Below, one piece after another: positions 41,103 through 49,722 of a stretch of 64,000 bases of DNA (position 1 is its first letter; each line of letters begins with the position of its first letter). Position numbers and translations under genes: made by a program. The stretch is from the NCBI GenBank assembly GCA_036677445.1, contig JAVBWI010000026.1, positions 62,001 to 126,000 of the forward strand. Reading direction: 5' to 3'. Source of the stretch: JAVBWI01 sp036677445 (GTDB lineage: Bacteria > Bacillota > Clostridia > Christensenellales > CAG-138). The notes under the pieces were generated by a model, which worked only from the letters and a program-made list of their open reading frames with translations, made no database searches and was not told the DNA's origin.

Positions 41103-41143
41103 AGAAATCCCGTTAACGCATCAGTATACGAGAGGCGGAAAAT

Positions 41144-42136
41144 ATGGAACAAAAGAAAATGCAATACGGCAGTATTCCCGGCGTTCGGCTGCCCGTATCC
41201 CGGCTGGTGTTCGGCTGTGCCTTCCCGGAGATGCGCGGCGGGCAGGAAGTGGGGGACGTATTGGACGCCGCGTTTGCGGCAGGCTTCAATACGTTTGATA
41301 CGGCGGAAAATTACGGCCCGAGCGAGGCCTCGCTGGGCCGCTGGGTCAACAGCCGCAATATACGCGATCAGGTCGTGGTACTCACAAAGGGCGCGCATCC
41401 TTATGACGGGCGCAGCCGGGTCACGCCGCAGGATATCCGGGAGGATATTGAAAAATCCTTTGACCGGCTGGGTACCGACTATATCGACATCTATTTGCTG
41501 CACAGGGACGATCCTGAGGTGGAGGTCGGTCCCCTTGTAGAGCTGTTGGATTCCTACAGGCGGGCGGGGCGTATCGGCGTATATGGCGGCTCCAACTGGA
41601 CGGCCGCGCGGGTTGCCGAAGCCAACGCATATGCGGCGGCGCACGGGCTTTTCTCATTTGCGGTATCCAGCCCGCAGTTCAGCCTGGCAGTGCAGGTGCG
41701 TGACCCGTGGGGCGGGTGCGTGAGCATATCGGCGCCCGGACAGCGGGGGGACAGGGCGTGGTATGCCGCACAGAATATTCCCATATTCTCATATTCCAGC
41801 CTGGGCAGCGGGATGCTCTCGGGCAGGGTGAAAAGTTCCGAGCCGGAGGCCGCAAAAGCGCTGTTAAATCCGGATACCGTGTTCGGGTACCATGATCCGC
41901 TGAATTTTGAGCGGCTTGCCCGTGCGGAACAGCTTGCACAGCGTAAGGGGTGCACCGTGCCCGATATCGGGCTTGCATGGCTGCTGCATCAGGAGTTAAC
42001 GGTGTATCCAGTGGTCGCCGCAAGCAAGCCTTCGCATATGGCGAGAAATGTCGCGGCGTTCTCCGTTTCGCTGACGCCATCCGAACGGGATTGGCTGGAA
42101 CACGGCGGGACGCTCGCCTGCTCTCTGGGAGTATAA
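41144..42136 (+). CDS. Aldo/keto reductase
   Basis: This 330-residue NAD(P)H-dependent oxidoreductase has the AKR barrel marks: FNTFDTAENYG with the catalytic Asp and Tyr, VVLTKGAHP (Lys), IYLLHRDDPEVEV (His), and a C-terminal cofactor-binding stretch. Its substrate is probably an aldose or aldehyde. It starts a two-gene unit with the AraD-type epimerase 32 nt downstream and may reduce a pentose or oxidise an aldose. GAGGCGGA precedes the ATG. Confidence 0.87.
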   Translation: MEQKKMQYGSIPGVRLPVSRLVFGCAFPEMRGGQEVGDVLDAAFAAGFNTFDTAENYGPSEASLGRWVNSRNIRDQVVVLTKGAHPYDGRSRVTPQDIREDIEKSFDRLGTDYIDIYLLHRDDPEVEVGPLVELLDSYRRAGRIGVYGGSNWTAARVAEANAYAAAHGLFSFAVSSPQFSLAVQVRDPWGGCVSISAPGQRGDRAWYAAQNIPIFSYSSLGSGMLSGRVKSSEPEAAKALLNPDTVFGYHDPLNFERLARAEQLAQRKGCTVPDIGLAWLLHQELTVYPVVAASKPSHMARNVAAFSVSLTPSERDWLEHGGTLACSLGV

Positions 42137-42168
42137 CATTTGAAAAATAGTGTGAGAGGAATAAAGCA

Positions 42169-42864
42169 ATGCAGGATTCCATGAAGTCTGCCGTGCTGGA
42201 GGCGAATAAAGAGCTGCAAAGCGCGGGCCTGGCGATATTTACCTGGGGCAATGTCAGCGCCATCGACCGCAAGACAGGGGAAGTTGTTATTAAGCCGAGC
42301 GGCGTGCCTTATGAACGCCTGCGGGCGGAGGACCTTGTAGTAACGGACCTCTATGGTAAAGTGCTCGAAGGCAAGCTCAGGCCAAGTTCGGATTTGATGA
42401 CGCACCTGGTACTGTACCGGAATTTTCCGGCGCTGGGCAGCGTGGCGCACACGCATTCGCGCATGGCGACGGCGTGGGCGCAGGCGGGCAGGGATATTCC
42501 GGCGTTTGGGACCACCCATGCGGACTATTTTTACGGCCCCATCCCCTGCGCGAGAAAGCTTTCAGCGGAAGAGATCGGCGGCGCATATGAGGAAGAGACA
42601 GGCAACGTTATTGTGGAAACATTCCGCGCACGAAACATCGATCCTGTTGCAATGCCGGCCGTGCTGATACACGGGCACGGCCCCTTTGCCTGGGGCAAGG
42701 ATACGGCGGAGTGTGTCCACAACGCCATCGTATTGGAAGAGGTGGCCGCCATGGCCTCCGTAACCGTCACAGTACAGCCTGACGCCGCGCCGGTGGATCA
42801 GCACCTTTTAGATAAGCACTACCTCCGCAAGCATGGCAAAAACGCCTACTACGGGCAGAAATAG
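42169..42864 (+). CDS. araD: L-ribulose-5-phosphate 4-epimerase
   Basis: This 231-residue enzyme converts L-ribulose-5-phosphate to D-xylulose-5-phosphate. Family marks are LAIFTWGNVSAIDRKTG, IKPSGVPYERLRAEDLVV, the metal site VAHTHSRMATAWAQAG, GTTHADYFYG and LIHGHGPFAWGKD. Length and motifs fit AraD/UlaF better than the fuculose aldolases. It is 7 kb from the ribulokinase gene, on the same strand, with a repeat region and three minus-strand genes between. AGAGGA precedes the ATG. Confidence 0.92.
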   Translation: MQDSMKSAVLEANKELQSAGLAIFTWGNVSAIDRKTGEVVIKPSGVPYERLRAEDLVVTDLYGKVLEGKLRPSSDLMTHLVLYRNFPALGSVAHTHSRMATAWAQAGRDIPAFGTTHADYFYGPIPCARKLSAEEIGGAYEEETGNVIVETFRARNIDPVAMPAVLIHGHGPFAWGKDTAECVHNAIVLEEVAAMASVTVTVQPDAAPVDQHLLDKHYLRKHGKNAYYGQK

Positions 42865-42905
42865 CATCTCAACTACGATCACATAATCGATACGGTCAGG
42901 GTTGA

Positions 42906-42949
42906 GGATGCAAGTAGAAGGATAAGGCCTTCTCCTCGGGGTTGCATCC
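42906..42949. other. Nested hairpin after araD
   Basis: GGATGCAA (42906-42913) pairs with TTGCATCC (42942-42949), and inside it AGAAGG (42916-42921) pairs with CCTTCT (42928-42933). No T-run follows. It may be a processing or stabilising structure in the araD transcript. Confidence 0.5.
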
Positions 42950-43140
42950 GATTTGACGACACATGTAAAGCTAAATCGATAATTCTCTGACGGCTTAAGC
43001 CAGCCAAAGAACCGTTAGGGGCTTCGGGGGCCGCTTCGCAGTTCGCAATGGTCGCACCGTTCCCTTAGGAGCGGTGTTCCCTTACTCACTGGCCTTCCGC
43101 CTCGCTTCATCTGCCACTGGCAGCGCTCGGCTCCGGCTCC

Positions 43141-43325
43141 CGGAGGTTTTATTCGCGAGCGGCGACATGTGCGGCGCGAGCACAAAGCCTTGCGGCGCAA
43201 GGCTTTCCTTTCGGGAACTGCCGACCGTACCCAAAGGGTACAGGCAGTTCCCGCAAACTCAAAAAAGTGACGCAGTCACTTTTTTGAGTTTGTCAAAGGC
43301 CGGCAGTTTCCTGCCGGCCTTTGAC
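43141..43325. repeat. Dispersed hairpin repeat, copy D
   Basis: This stretch is a chain of perfect stems: AAAGCCTTGCG/CGCAAGGCTTT (43184-43206), GGGAACTGCC/GGCAGTTCCC enclosing GTACCC/GGGTAC (43213-43252), an 18-bp stem CAAACTCAAAAAAGTGAC/GTCACTTTTTTGAGTTTG (43254-43292) and GTCAAAGGCCGGCAG/CTGCCGGCCTTTGAC (43292-43325). The opening CGGAGGTTTTATTCGCGAGC and GGCGACATGTGCGG are the reverse complement of blocks in copies C and E. The last stem may terminate the minus-strand isomerase gene. The remainder of the 42865-43364 gap shows no gene. Confidence 0.8.
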
Positions 43326-43364
43326 CTAAAATAAGGAGGTTAGGGAACAAGCGTTGACCGGGCG

Positions 43365-44771
43365 TTACAGCTCCACGATATCGTAGCCCAGGTAGGTATC
43401 GAATGCTTCGCGCAGCGCGTCTTCCACATGTGCAAGCGTCAGGCTGACATGGTGGCGGAAGCCTTCCTTGCAGATGCCGCGCAGCAAGTTCTGCAGATAG
43501 GGGATCTCGGCAACGCCCGCGCAGCCGAAGAACGCATCCTCGATGGGGTCTTCCGTAATACGCCCTTCCCCGACATAGAACACCAGCCGGCCTTCCTCCG
43601 TCTTGGCGCTCAGGTAAGTCATGGGGCCGGGCTTTAAGCGGCCCTGGTTGCAGCCCCAGCCTACGCCGCCGAGTTCTTCCCTGCCCTTATCGAACATTTT
43701 GTGCGATATGGCGGTGCCCTTGCCCGCCATCAGCGAGGGCGCAACCGAACCGCAGTGGAAGAGTATGCATTTATCGGGGTCGTCGCCGAAATTGTTGTTC
43801 CAGTCCATACATACCGGCGGCAGTTCGGCCGCGGCCTGCAGCGCCGCCATGGCGATGGCGTTGCAGACGTCCAGCTCGCAGGAGACGGGAATCTCGCTGT
43901 CGTTGAACATGCCCATCACCATGCAGGGTGCGATGCGGAACTCATCCTGCATCTCGTTCCAACACCTTAGTCCCATGGCATTTAGATCATAATCCTTTGC
44001 AATTTGCTTAAGCGCCACATACAACCGCGCCTGGTTATCCATCTGCTCGACGGGCATGGCGCCGCAATCCGCGGCGTTCGCGATTTTTGCACGCGCGGCC
44101 TTGAATGCGTCGCCGCTTGTATCCACCGCGTGCATGGCGGCTAAAAGTTGCGTTAAATCCAACGTTTCCGTATTGACATCGTAATTTTGCAGTGTCAGTT
44201 CGTCGAACCGGATGGTCTTAAATACCGTGGTGCGCGCGCCGACCGCGCCTACGTTAAAGCGGCGCATGCGTTTAACGACGTTGCAGGTCTGCGCAAAGGT
44301 CAGAAGCTGGCGCTTGAAATCCTCGCTGCCCGGGTGGCATACGTGCGGTTCGAATGCCGTGAATGCGATGCCGCTCTGACGGAATACATCCGCGATGGAA
44401 AGCTTGCCGCAGAAAGCGTCGCGGCGGTGCGCGAAATCCATCTTGCCGAACTCGTCGGGGTAAGCCTGCAGCAGAATGGGCACATTCGCATCCCGCAGGG
44501 CGGCGGTTGCGCCGTTCTCGTCGCCAAAGTTGGGCAGGGAGAGTATTACGCCGTCAAATTTGCCGCGGTTATCCTCTAAAAACTTTGCGTAGGCTTTGCC
44601 TTCCGCCATGGTCTCCACTGCGCCGAAGCGTGTAAGGGTCGGGTCCATCTCCATCGTATCGTGGCCAAGCGCGTGTACCGCCTCACGCATTTCCTTGCGG
44701 GCGGAATCGATCAGTTCACCCGGGAAAAAACCGCGGTTGCCGAAAAAGAGCGCGAAGGTTAACTTTGCCAT
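43365..44771 (-). CDS. L-fucose/L-arabinose isomerase-family protein
   Basis: This 468-residue enzyme belongs to the aldose-ketose isomerases related to FucI and AraA: MAKLTFALFFGNRGFFPG at the start, ILSLPNFGDENGATAAL, GARTTVFKTIRFDE, and the metal-ligand regions MGLRCWNEMQDEF and PPVCMDWNNNFGDD. The ATG at 44771 has AGGAGG 10 nt upstream; the open frame extends further but without family similarity. As the first step of a pentose or deoxysugar pathway it would supply the ketose to the kinase at 45778 or the ribulokinase at 49723. It ends the minus-strand operon kinase-aldolase-isomerase. Confidence 0.88.
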   Translation of the reverse strand: MAKLTFALFFGNRGFFPGELIDSARKEMREAVHALGHDTMEMDPTLTRFGAVETMAEGKAYAKFLEDNRGKFDGVILSLPNFGDENGATAALRDANVPILLQAYPDEFGKMDFAHRRDAFCGKLSIADVFRQSGIAFTAFEPHVCHPGSEDFKRQLLTFAQTCNVVKRMRRFNVGAVGARTTVFKTIRFDELTLQNYDVNTETLDLTQLLAAMHAVDTSGDAFKAARAKIANAADCGAMPVEQMDNQARLYVALKQIAKDYDLNAMGLRCWNEMQDEFRIAPCMVMGMFNDSEIPVSCELDVCNAIAMAALQAAAELPPVCMDWNNNFGDDPDKCILFHCGSVAPSLMAGKGTAISHKMFDKGREELGGVGWGCNQGRLKPGPMTYLSAKTEEGRLVFYVGEGRITEDPIEDAFFGCAGVAEIPYLQNLLRGICKEGFRHHVSLTLAHVEDALREAFDTYLGYDIVEL

Positions 44772-44814
44772 ATACCTGGTCCTCCTTGCATTGATGTAGC
44801 TGTTGCACGGCCGC

Positions 44815-45774
44815 TTATGCGAGCGCGCTGTAGTTGAGCTGCTTGAGTACGCCCTGCATGATGCGGGCGGCTTCCTCGATGTTGTCGTTGAGGTAAGCCA
44901 TGGCCTCACAGGCTTCAAATTCGTTTTTCCCGATGCGCTCATAACGCTGCAGCAGGCGCTTTGCGGCGTACTTGCCGGATTCGCGCACGATGCGCGTCCA
45001 CATGTTCACGCGCACCACGCCGTCTTCGGCAAAGCCGCGGATATCCTCGTCCTTGAGGCTGGAAACCCCGTGCAGCACCAACATGGGGCGGCCAAGGCTA
45101 TCTGTCAGGCGCCGCGCCCTCCCCTTGAGGTATTTCGCTTGGGTGCCGATGGATTGCTGTTCGGTTCCAAGGTCGGCCACCAGAAAGTCCACGCCGGTTT
45201 CCTGTATGAAGCGCACGGCCTTTTCCACATAATCGTCGTTTTGGCGGGCAAGCTGGCCGTCGCCCACGGCAAGCCCCTCCACAATGCCTTCCACCAGCAC
45301 GCGGTCTCCGTATTTCTCCACATATTCTTTTGTCAGGCGCAGGTTGTCCTCATAGGGGTAGGATTGTGCGTCGAACATCACGCTGGAAAGAAGATCCGTG
45401 CACTCTGTCAGCGCCCATTGATCCCTAACAGGATCGGCATGGTCGAGGTGCGTCATGACGGTGACGTTGGAATAGGGAGCGTCCGGCCCGTCGCAAAGCA
45501 GCTTACAGTATTGCATGATCGCCTTCAGGCCGGTTTTCGCGTCCTTGCTGTATGTGACGCGCTGCGCCTGTGGCATGTGCGAATAGTTGCATGTCATCGC
45601 CACCACCACGGGTATGTTTTTGATGCCGTGCTCTGTGGCAAATGTATCCGCCGCCTTGAGTATGGCTTCCGTGTTCCAGAAGCTTGCGGTACAGAACAGC
45701 GCCAGGCTGACCTTTTTTTTCACCGCGTTCTGAATGACCGCACTTGCCTGTTCTCTATCCGTTACAAATGCCAC
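44815..45774 (-). CDS. Class II fructose-bisphosphate aldolase-family protein
   Basis: This 319-residue enzyme has the zinc site VTVMTHLDHADPV, the GIVEGLAVGDG loop and VLHGVSSLKDEDIRGFAEDGVVRVN, which match the GatY/KbaY and Fba class II aldolases. It should cleave a ketose (bis)phosphate to DHAP and an aldehyde. The start is a GTG 3 nt after the kinase stop, which indicates translational coupling; AGAGG lies upstream. Together with the kinase and the isomerase it forms an isomerise-phosphorylate-cleave module separate from AraB/AraD. Confidence 0.87.
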   Translation of the reverse strand: MAFVTDREQASAVIQNAVKKKVSLALFCTASFWNTEAILKAADTFATEHGIKNIPVVVAMTCNYSHMPQAQRVTYSKDAKTGLKAIMQYCKLLCDGPDAPYSNVTVMTHLDHADPVRDQWALTECTDLLSSVMFDAQSYPYEDNLRLTKEYVEKYGDRVLVEGIVEGLAVGDGQLARQNDDYVEKAVRFIQETGVDFLVADLGTEQQSIGTQAKYLKGRARRLTDSLGRPMLVLHGVSSLKDEDIRGFAEDGVVRVNMWTRIVRESGKYAAKRLLQRYERIGKNEFEACEAMAYLNDNIEEAARIMQGVLKQLNYSALA

Positions 45775-45777
45775 TTT

Positions 45778-47277
45778 TCAAGAACCTCTTTTCTGATAAA
45801 TATCCTGCATCGCGGGGTAAATGCGCCGGTATTGCCGCATCCGCTCCGCGTAGAGCCGCGCATTTACGGGGTCGGGCGTATAGGTTTTTGCCCGCATGGC
45901 CGCGGCGCGCGCCGCGGCGGCAAGGTCGGAAATGTCGCGCTGCGCATAGGCGCATAGAAGCGCCAGACCCAGCGTGCCGGTTTCGTTGACCTGCAGCGTA
46001 TGCACGTCGCGGTTCATCACGTCGGCCTTGATCTGCATCAACAAATCTGAACGCGTGCCGCCGCCCACGGCGGTGATTTCGTTGAGAAAAAGGCCGCATT
46101 CACGCAGCAGCTCTACGTTAAACTGCATTTCAAAGCAAATGCCCTCGAGCACCGCCTTGTACAGCTCCGCCTGCGTGGTGGAAACCGTAAGGCCCATTGC
46201 CGCGCCGCCGAGCGACGAATCGAGATACGGCGTGCCGGAGCCTCCGACATGCGGCAAAAACAGCAGGTCGGTGGGGCCGTTCGGGCATTCGCCGTCCATG
46301 ATCTGATAAATGCTTTGCCCGGAAGCTGAGGCCTCCGCCGCGCGGCGCTGTTCAAAGCAATCCCGAAACCAGCGGATGCAGGTGCCGGAGGAGGCGTTAA
46401 AAGCGAGCGTAAGATACGTATCCGGGAACACATAAGGCTCGCTGCAGAAGTTATAATCGGCCATTTTGGGGGTCACATCGTCGCCTTGTATCACGAGAGA
46501 AATGCACTCGCTCGAGCCCATGCCGTCCACGGAATCGCCGCGCATCACCGCGCCGCCGCCCAGCGCGGCAAGCACCTGGTCGTGGCCGCCGGCCACGACC
46601 AAAAGGCGCGGATCAAGCCCCAGCTCAAAAGCGACCTTCGGCAGCAGGCGGCCTATCGGCGTGCCGGTGCGCACGGGCATGGAAAAGCTCTTTATGGAAA
46701 GGCCCAGCGCGTCCGCGAACTCTTCCGCCCAGCAGCCGCGCTTGATGTCAAAGAGCATTGTCCGCGAGGCAAGGGAATAATCCACCGCCCGCTCGCCTGT
46801 GAGCATAAAACCGATATAATCGCCGAATAGCATGGTGTGTGCGGCGCGTTCAAATATTTCCGGCTGATGCTTTTTGATCCACAGCAGCTTGTTTGCGGAA
46901 TACATGGGGTTGGCGGCGGTACCTGTGATGGCCTGCGCCTTTTTGGGGTCCATGGCGGCAAGTATGTCCGCCACCTCCTCGCTGCCGCGGATATCCGAAT
47001 AATAAATGCTGTTTGCGAGCACACGATCCTTTTCATCCAGCAATATGACCGCTTCGCCGAAGGAAGCGATGGCAAGCGCGGTGATGCCGGGGCGGGCTGC
47101 TTCTTGCAGCACGGCCCGGACGGCATTCCATACAAGCCGCGCGTCTATCTCCATATACCCCGTCTGGGGGGAGACGGGTGTATATTCCCTATGCGCGTAA
47201 GAAAGTATGGCGCCGGATGCATCCACAACCGAAGCCTTACAGCCGGATGTCCCGACATCCAATCCGATATACGGCAT
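45778..47277 (-). CDS. FGGY-family carbohydrate kinase (xylulokinase-like) 2
   Basis: This 499-residue kinase has YIGLDVGTSGCKASVVD at the N-terminus, GYMEIDARLVWNAVR, TGTPIGRLLPKVAFELGL, GGHDQVLAALGGGAVM and, in the C-terminal domain, ITAVGGGTRSDLLMQIKADV. Xylulokinase is the nearest general match but the substrate in this operon is unknown. It is the first gene of the minus-strand operon and diverges from the DUF4867 gene across 353 bp. GGGAGCG precedes the ATG. Confidence 0.88.
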   Translation of the reverse strand: MPYIGLDVGTSGCKASVVDASGAILSYAHREYTPVSPQTGYMEIDARLVWNAVRAVLQEAARPGITALAIASFGEAVILLDEKDRVLANSIYYSDIRGSEEVADILAAMDPKKAQAITGTAANPMYSANKLLWIKKHQPEIFERAAHTMLFGDYIGFMLTGERAVDYSLASRTMLFDIKRGCWAEEFADALGLSIKSFSMPVRTGTPIGRLLPKVAFELGLDPRLLVVAGGHDQVLAALGGGAVMRGDSVDGMGSSECISLVIQGDDVTPKMADYNFCSEPYVFPDTYLTLAFNASSGTCIRWFRDCFEQRRAAEASASGQSIYQIMDGECPNGPTDLLFLPHVGGSGTPYLDSSLGGAAMGLTVSTTQAELYKAVLEGICFEMQFNVELLRECGLFLNEITAVGGGTRSDLLMQIKADVMNRDVHTLQVNETGTLGLALLCAYAQRDISDLAAAARAAAMRAKTYTPDPVNARLYAERMRQYRRIYPAMQDIYQKRGS

Positions 47278-47630
47278 GTGAAGCGCTCCCTTCGACAGAA
47301 TGAAAACGACGTGTTATTTACAGTATAGCACAACTTTATATATTTTCTATACAAATCCATACATGTTAACGATAATATATTCAAAAACCATACCCTGCCC
47401 ATGACCGATCCTAAACGTATTAAGGAGTTGTACTGTTTTTGGCAAAGCGATGCGAAGTCATACATCACACACATAGGTCTATAAAAATACAATTTGCCTG
47501 TAAGTTTTCAAATTCTTGCAATGTACTGTGGCGTCGCATATAATGCAGGTAAGTCCGTACAAAACGCCATTTTATCATTCTTTTAAGACAGCCGCAAACT
47601 GAAAAAACCTACTGTTATGGAGGAAACGTT
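47278..47630. promoter_or_regulatory. Divergent promoter region, kinase operon / DUF4867 gene
   Basis: This A/T-rich gap holds a good plus-strand promoter: TTGCAA at 47516-47521, a 17-nt spacer and TATAAT at 47539-47544. AAAATACAATTTG (47484-47496) and the minus-strand TTTGTATAG resemble halves of the inverted repeat ahead of araR (48383-48431), so AraR may control both sides. No minus-strand promoter is clear, although TATACT is present. No gene is seen. Confidence 0.65.
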
Positions 47631-48266
47631 ATGAAAATTTTATCCGTACATTCTCCCGATTTTGCCGCTTACGGCCAACTTATACAAGGCTACGACATGC
47701 AGGCGCTGATCGATGTGCTCAATGCCTTGCCCAAACCGACGGATGCGGTGCTATACGAGCCAAGCTGCGGCGCGCTCGAAGAGCTGCCTGTTTTTGCGTC
47801 GCTCCGGGACGGTTATTTTGGCGGAATGCCCATCCAGATAGGCTGCTGTACCGGGACGAATACCAAGCTCAATTGCCTGGAATACCACCGCGACTCGGAA
47901 GTCAACGTATTTGCGCAGGATACCGTAGTGCTCGTTGGCCGGGAGCAGGATATTAAGAACGGCATATATGATACCGCAAATGTGCAGGCCTTTCTAGCGC
48001 CCGCAGGCACCGTGCTGGAGTTCTACGCCACCACATTGCATTATGCCCCGTGCGACGGAAAAGCCGGTGAAGGCTTCCGCGCCGCGGTGGTGCTGCCGCG
48101 CGGCACCAATACGGAGAAACCGGCCGCACAGGCAGTGAACAAGGAGGATGCCCTGCTGTTTGCGCGCAACAAATGGCTGCTCGCGTTGCCGGGCACGGCG
48201 GAGGCCGTCCAAGGTGCGTACATAGGGCTTACGGGCGGAAACATCGATATCGCCGCAGATATATAG
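47631..48266 (+). CDS. DUF4867-family protein (cupin-like, sugar-locus associated)
   Basis: This 211-residue cytoplasmic protein has blocks GGMPIQIGCCTGTNTKLNC, LEYHRDSEVNVFAQDTVVLVG and VLEFYATTLHYAPC that match my recollection of DUF4867. The His and Glu pattern and beta-rich character suggest a cupin-type sugar isomerase or mutarotase. In other clostridia it accompanies ribulokinase and isomerase genes. Here it lies between the kinase-aldolase-isomerase operon and araR. GGAGG precedes the ATG. Its biochemical activity is unknown. Confidence 0.82.
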   Translation: MKILSVHSPDFAAYGQLIQGYDMQALIDVLNALPKPTDAVLYEPSCGALEELPVFASLRDGYFGGMPIQIGCCTGTNTKLNCLEYHRDSEVNVFAQDTVVLVGREQDIKNGIYDTANVQAFLAPAGTVLEFYATTLHYAPCDGKAGEGFRAAVVLPRGTNTEKPAAQAVNKEDALLFARNKWLLALPGTAEAVQGAYIGLTGGNIDIAADI

Positions 48267-48382
48267 AGAAACATTTTGTTATGAAAAATAATACATTTTG
48301 CTGGATATGCAATACTATATGCTGCAGCAATTTACAATACATGAAATCGCGTTTCGCACATAAAATATTCCAATTGGTACAT

Positions 48383-48447
48383 AAATAAAATACAACTTTC
48401 TTTTTCGAAAAAGGTATGTTGTATTTTATTTCGGTATCCCTTATAAT
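48383..48447 (+). promoter_or_regulatory. araR promoter with overlapping inverted repeat
   Basis: AAATAAAATACAAC (48383-48396) and GTTGTATTTTATTT (48418-48431) are perfect 14-bp arms around the palindrome CTTTTTCGAAAAAG (48400-48413). The right arm contains the -35 box TTGTAT (48419-48424), followed by a 17-nt spacer and TATAAT (48442-48447). This layout is that of an operator blocking its own promoter. The rest of the 48267-48576 gap shows no gene. Confidence 0.8.
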
Positions 48448-48576
48448 GGTTGCAGCAGCTGTTTGACAGCATGTTTGGATTCGGCCGGGACGGTATATTT
48501 CGCCGCAGGTTCTTTTGCTTTATTTCTTATAATTGTGCGCACCCGCGCGTTACGGGCGCATTAGACAGGAGATATT

Positions 48577-49662
48577 TTGGGAAAAGTCGTCACAAAGTAT
48601 ATGCGGCTGGTACAATCCGTTCGTGAGCTGCTTGCAAGCGGTGAATTGAAGCCCGGGGATCGTTTTTTTTCCGAGCACGCGCTTTGCGAAAAATTTAATC
48701 TTAGCCGTCAGACGGTGCGGCAGGCGCTTAGCCTTCTGGAACAGGACGGCCTTATTGAACGAAGGCGGGGCAGCGGCACATATGTGGCGGGCAGCACGCT
48801 GGCGGCGCGCAAACGCACAATGTCCGTGGGCGTGATAAGCTCATATCTGGATGATTACATATTTCCCAGCCAGACCAGGGGTGTGGAGCGCGTGCTGAGC
48901 GAGCACGGCTATACCATGCAGTTGGGAATAACCTATGATAAGGTTGCAAACGAGGCCAAGCTGCTGCGCGCCATGATCGATAAGGATGTCGACGGCATAC
49001 TCATTGAACCCGCGAAAAGCGCGCTGCCGCATGTGAACGCGCCCTACTACAAGGAATTGATGCGAAAAGGCATTCCCATATTGCAGGTCAATACATATAT
49101 TCAGGGGCTTTCGTTGCCGTGCGTTGCCGTGGATGATCTGCGCGGCGGCCGAATGGCGGCCATGCATCTGATCGAAATGGGCCACCGCGCCATCGGCGGC
49201 ATATTCAAACTGGATGATTATCAGGGGCACCTGCGCTACGCCGGATTTATGGAAGCGCTGGAGCGAAACGGATTGCTGCAAAACGAGGAACACATCCATT
49301 GGTATTCCACCGATGACCGCGAACGGCTTTTCGGCGCGCGCGACGCCATGATCATGGAGCGCCTGCGCGGCTGTACGGCGGTATTCTGCTATAACGACCA
49401 GGTGGCGCTTGCAGTGATCGAGCAATTGCGCAAAAACGGCGTGCGTGTGCCGGAGGATATGTCCGTCATAGGGTATGACGATTCCAATCTTGCCACCGTC
49501 TGCACGCCGGGGCTTACCTCCATCGTGCATCCGGGCGAAAAATTGGGCGAGCTTGCCGCCCACCATCTTTTGGCGCGCATTGAGGACCCAGCGTTTGCAG
49601 CGGGCTATCAGTTTGAGCCGCAGCTGGTGCGGCGCGGCTCGGTGCTGCAATTGCAGACTTGA
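48577..49662 (+). CDS. araR: AraR-type GntR/LacI-hybrid transcriptional repressor
   Basis: This 361-residue regulator has an N-terminal GntR winged helix (ELLASGELKPGDRF, FNLSRQTVRQALSLLEQDGL, IERRRGSGTYVAG) and a C-terminal LacI-like sugar-binding domain (SVGVISSYLDDYIFP, AVFCYNDQVALAVIEQLRKN, VPEDMSVIGYDDSNLA). This fusion is diagnostic of AraR, the L-arabinose-responsive repressor. The start is a TTG with AGGAG about 5 nt ahead. It precedes ribulokinase by 60 bp, and the operator-like repeat upstream suggests autoregulation. Confidence 0.92.
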   Translation: MGKVVTKYMRLVQSVRELLASGELKPGDRFFSEHALCEKFNLSRQTVRQALSLLEQDGLIERRRGSGTYVAGSTLAARKRTMSVGVISSYLDDYIFPSQTRGVERVLSEHGYTMQLGITYDKVANEAKLLRAMIDKDVDGILIEPAKSALPHVNAPYYKELMRKGIPILQVNTYIQGLSLPCVAVDDLRGGRMAAMHLIEMGHRAIGGIFKLDDYQGHLRYAGFMEALERNGLLQNEEHIHWYSTDDRERLFGARDAMIMERLRGCTAVFCYNDQVALAVIEQLRKNGVRVPEDMSVIGYDDSNLATVCTPGLTSIVHPGEKLGELAAHHLLARIEDPAFAAGYQFEPQLVRRGSVLQLQT

Positions 49663-49722
49663 ATATCTGTTTCTTATACTACAGGCATCATCAAATCTAT
49701 GCGATAAAGGAGGCCTTCTCAA

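Noticed and set aside
43165..43325. CRISPR-like array of short repeats
   Set aside because: The repeated elements are inverted stems of different sequence, without uniform direct repeats and spacers, and there are no cas genes.
48383..48431. Intrinsic terminator of the DUF4867 gene
   Set aside because: The stem is A/T-rich, has no T-run after it and overlaps a good -35 box, so an operator is more likely.
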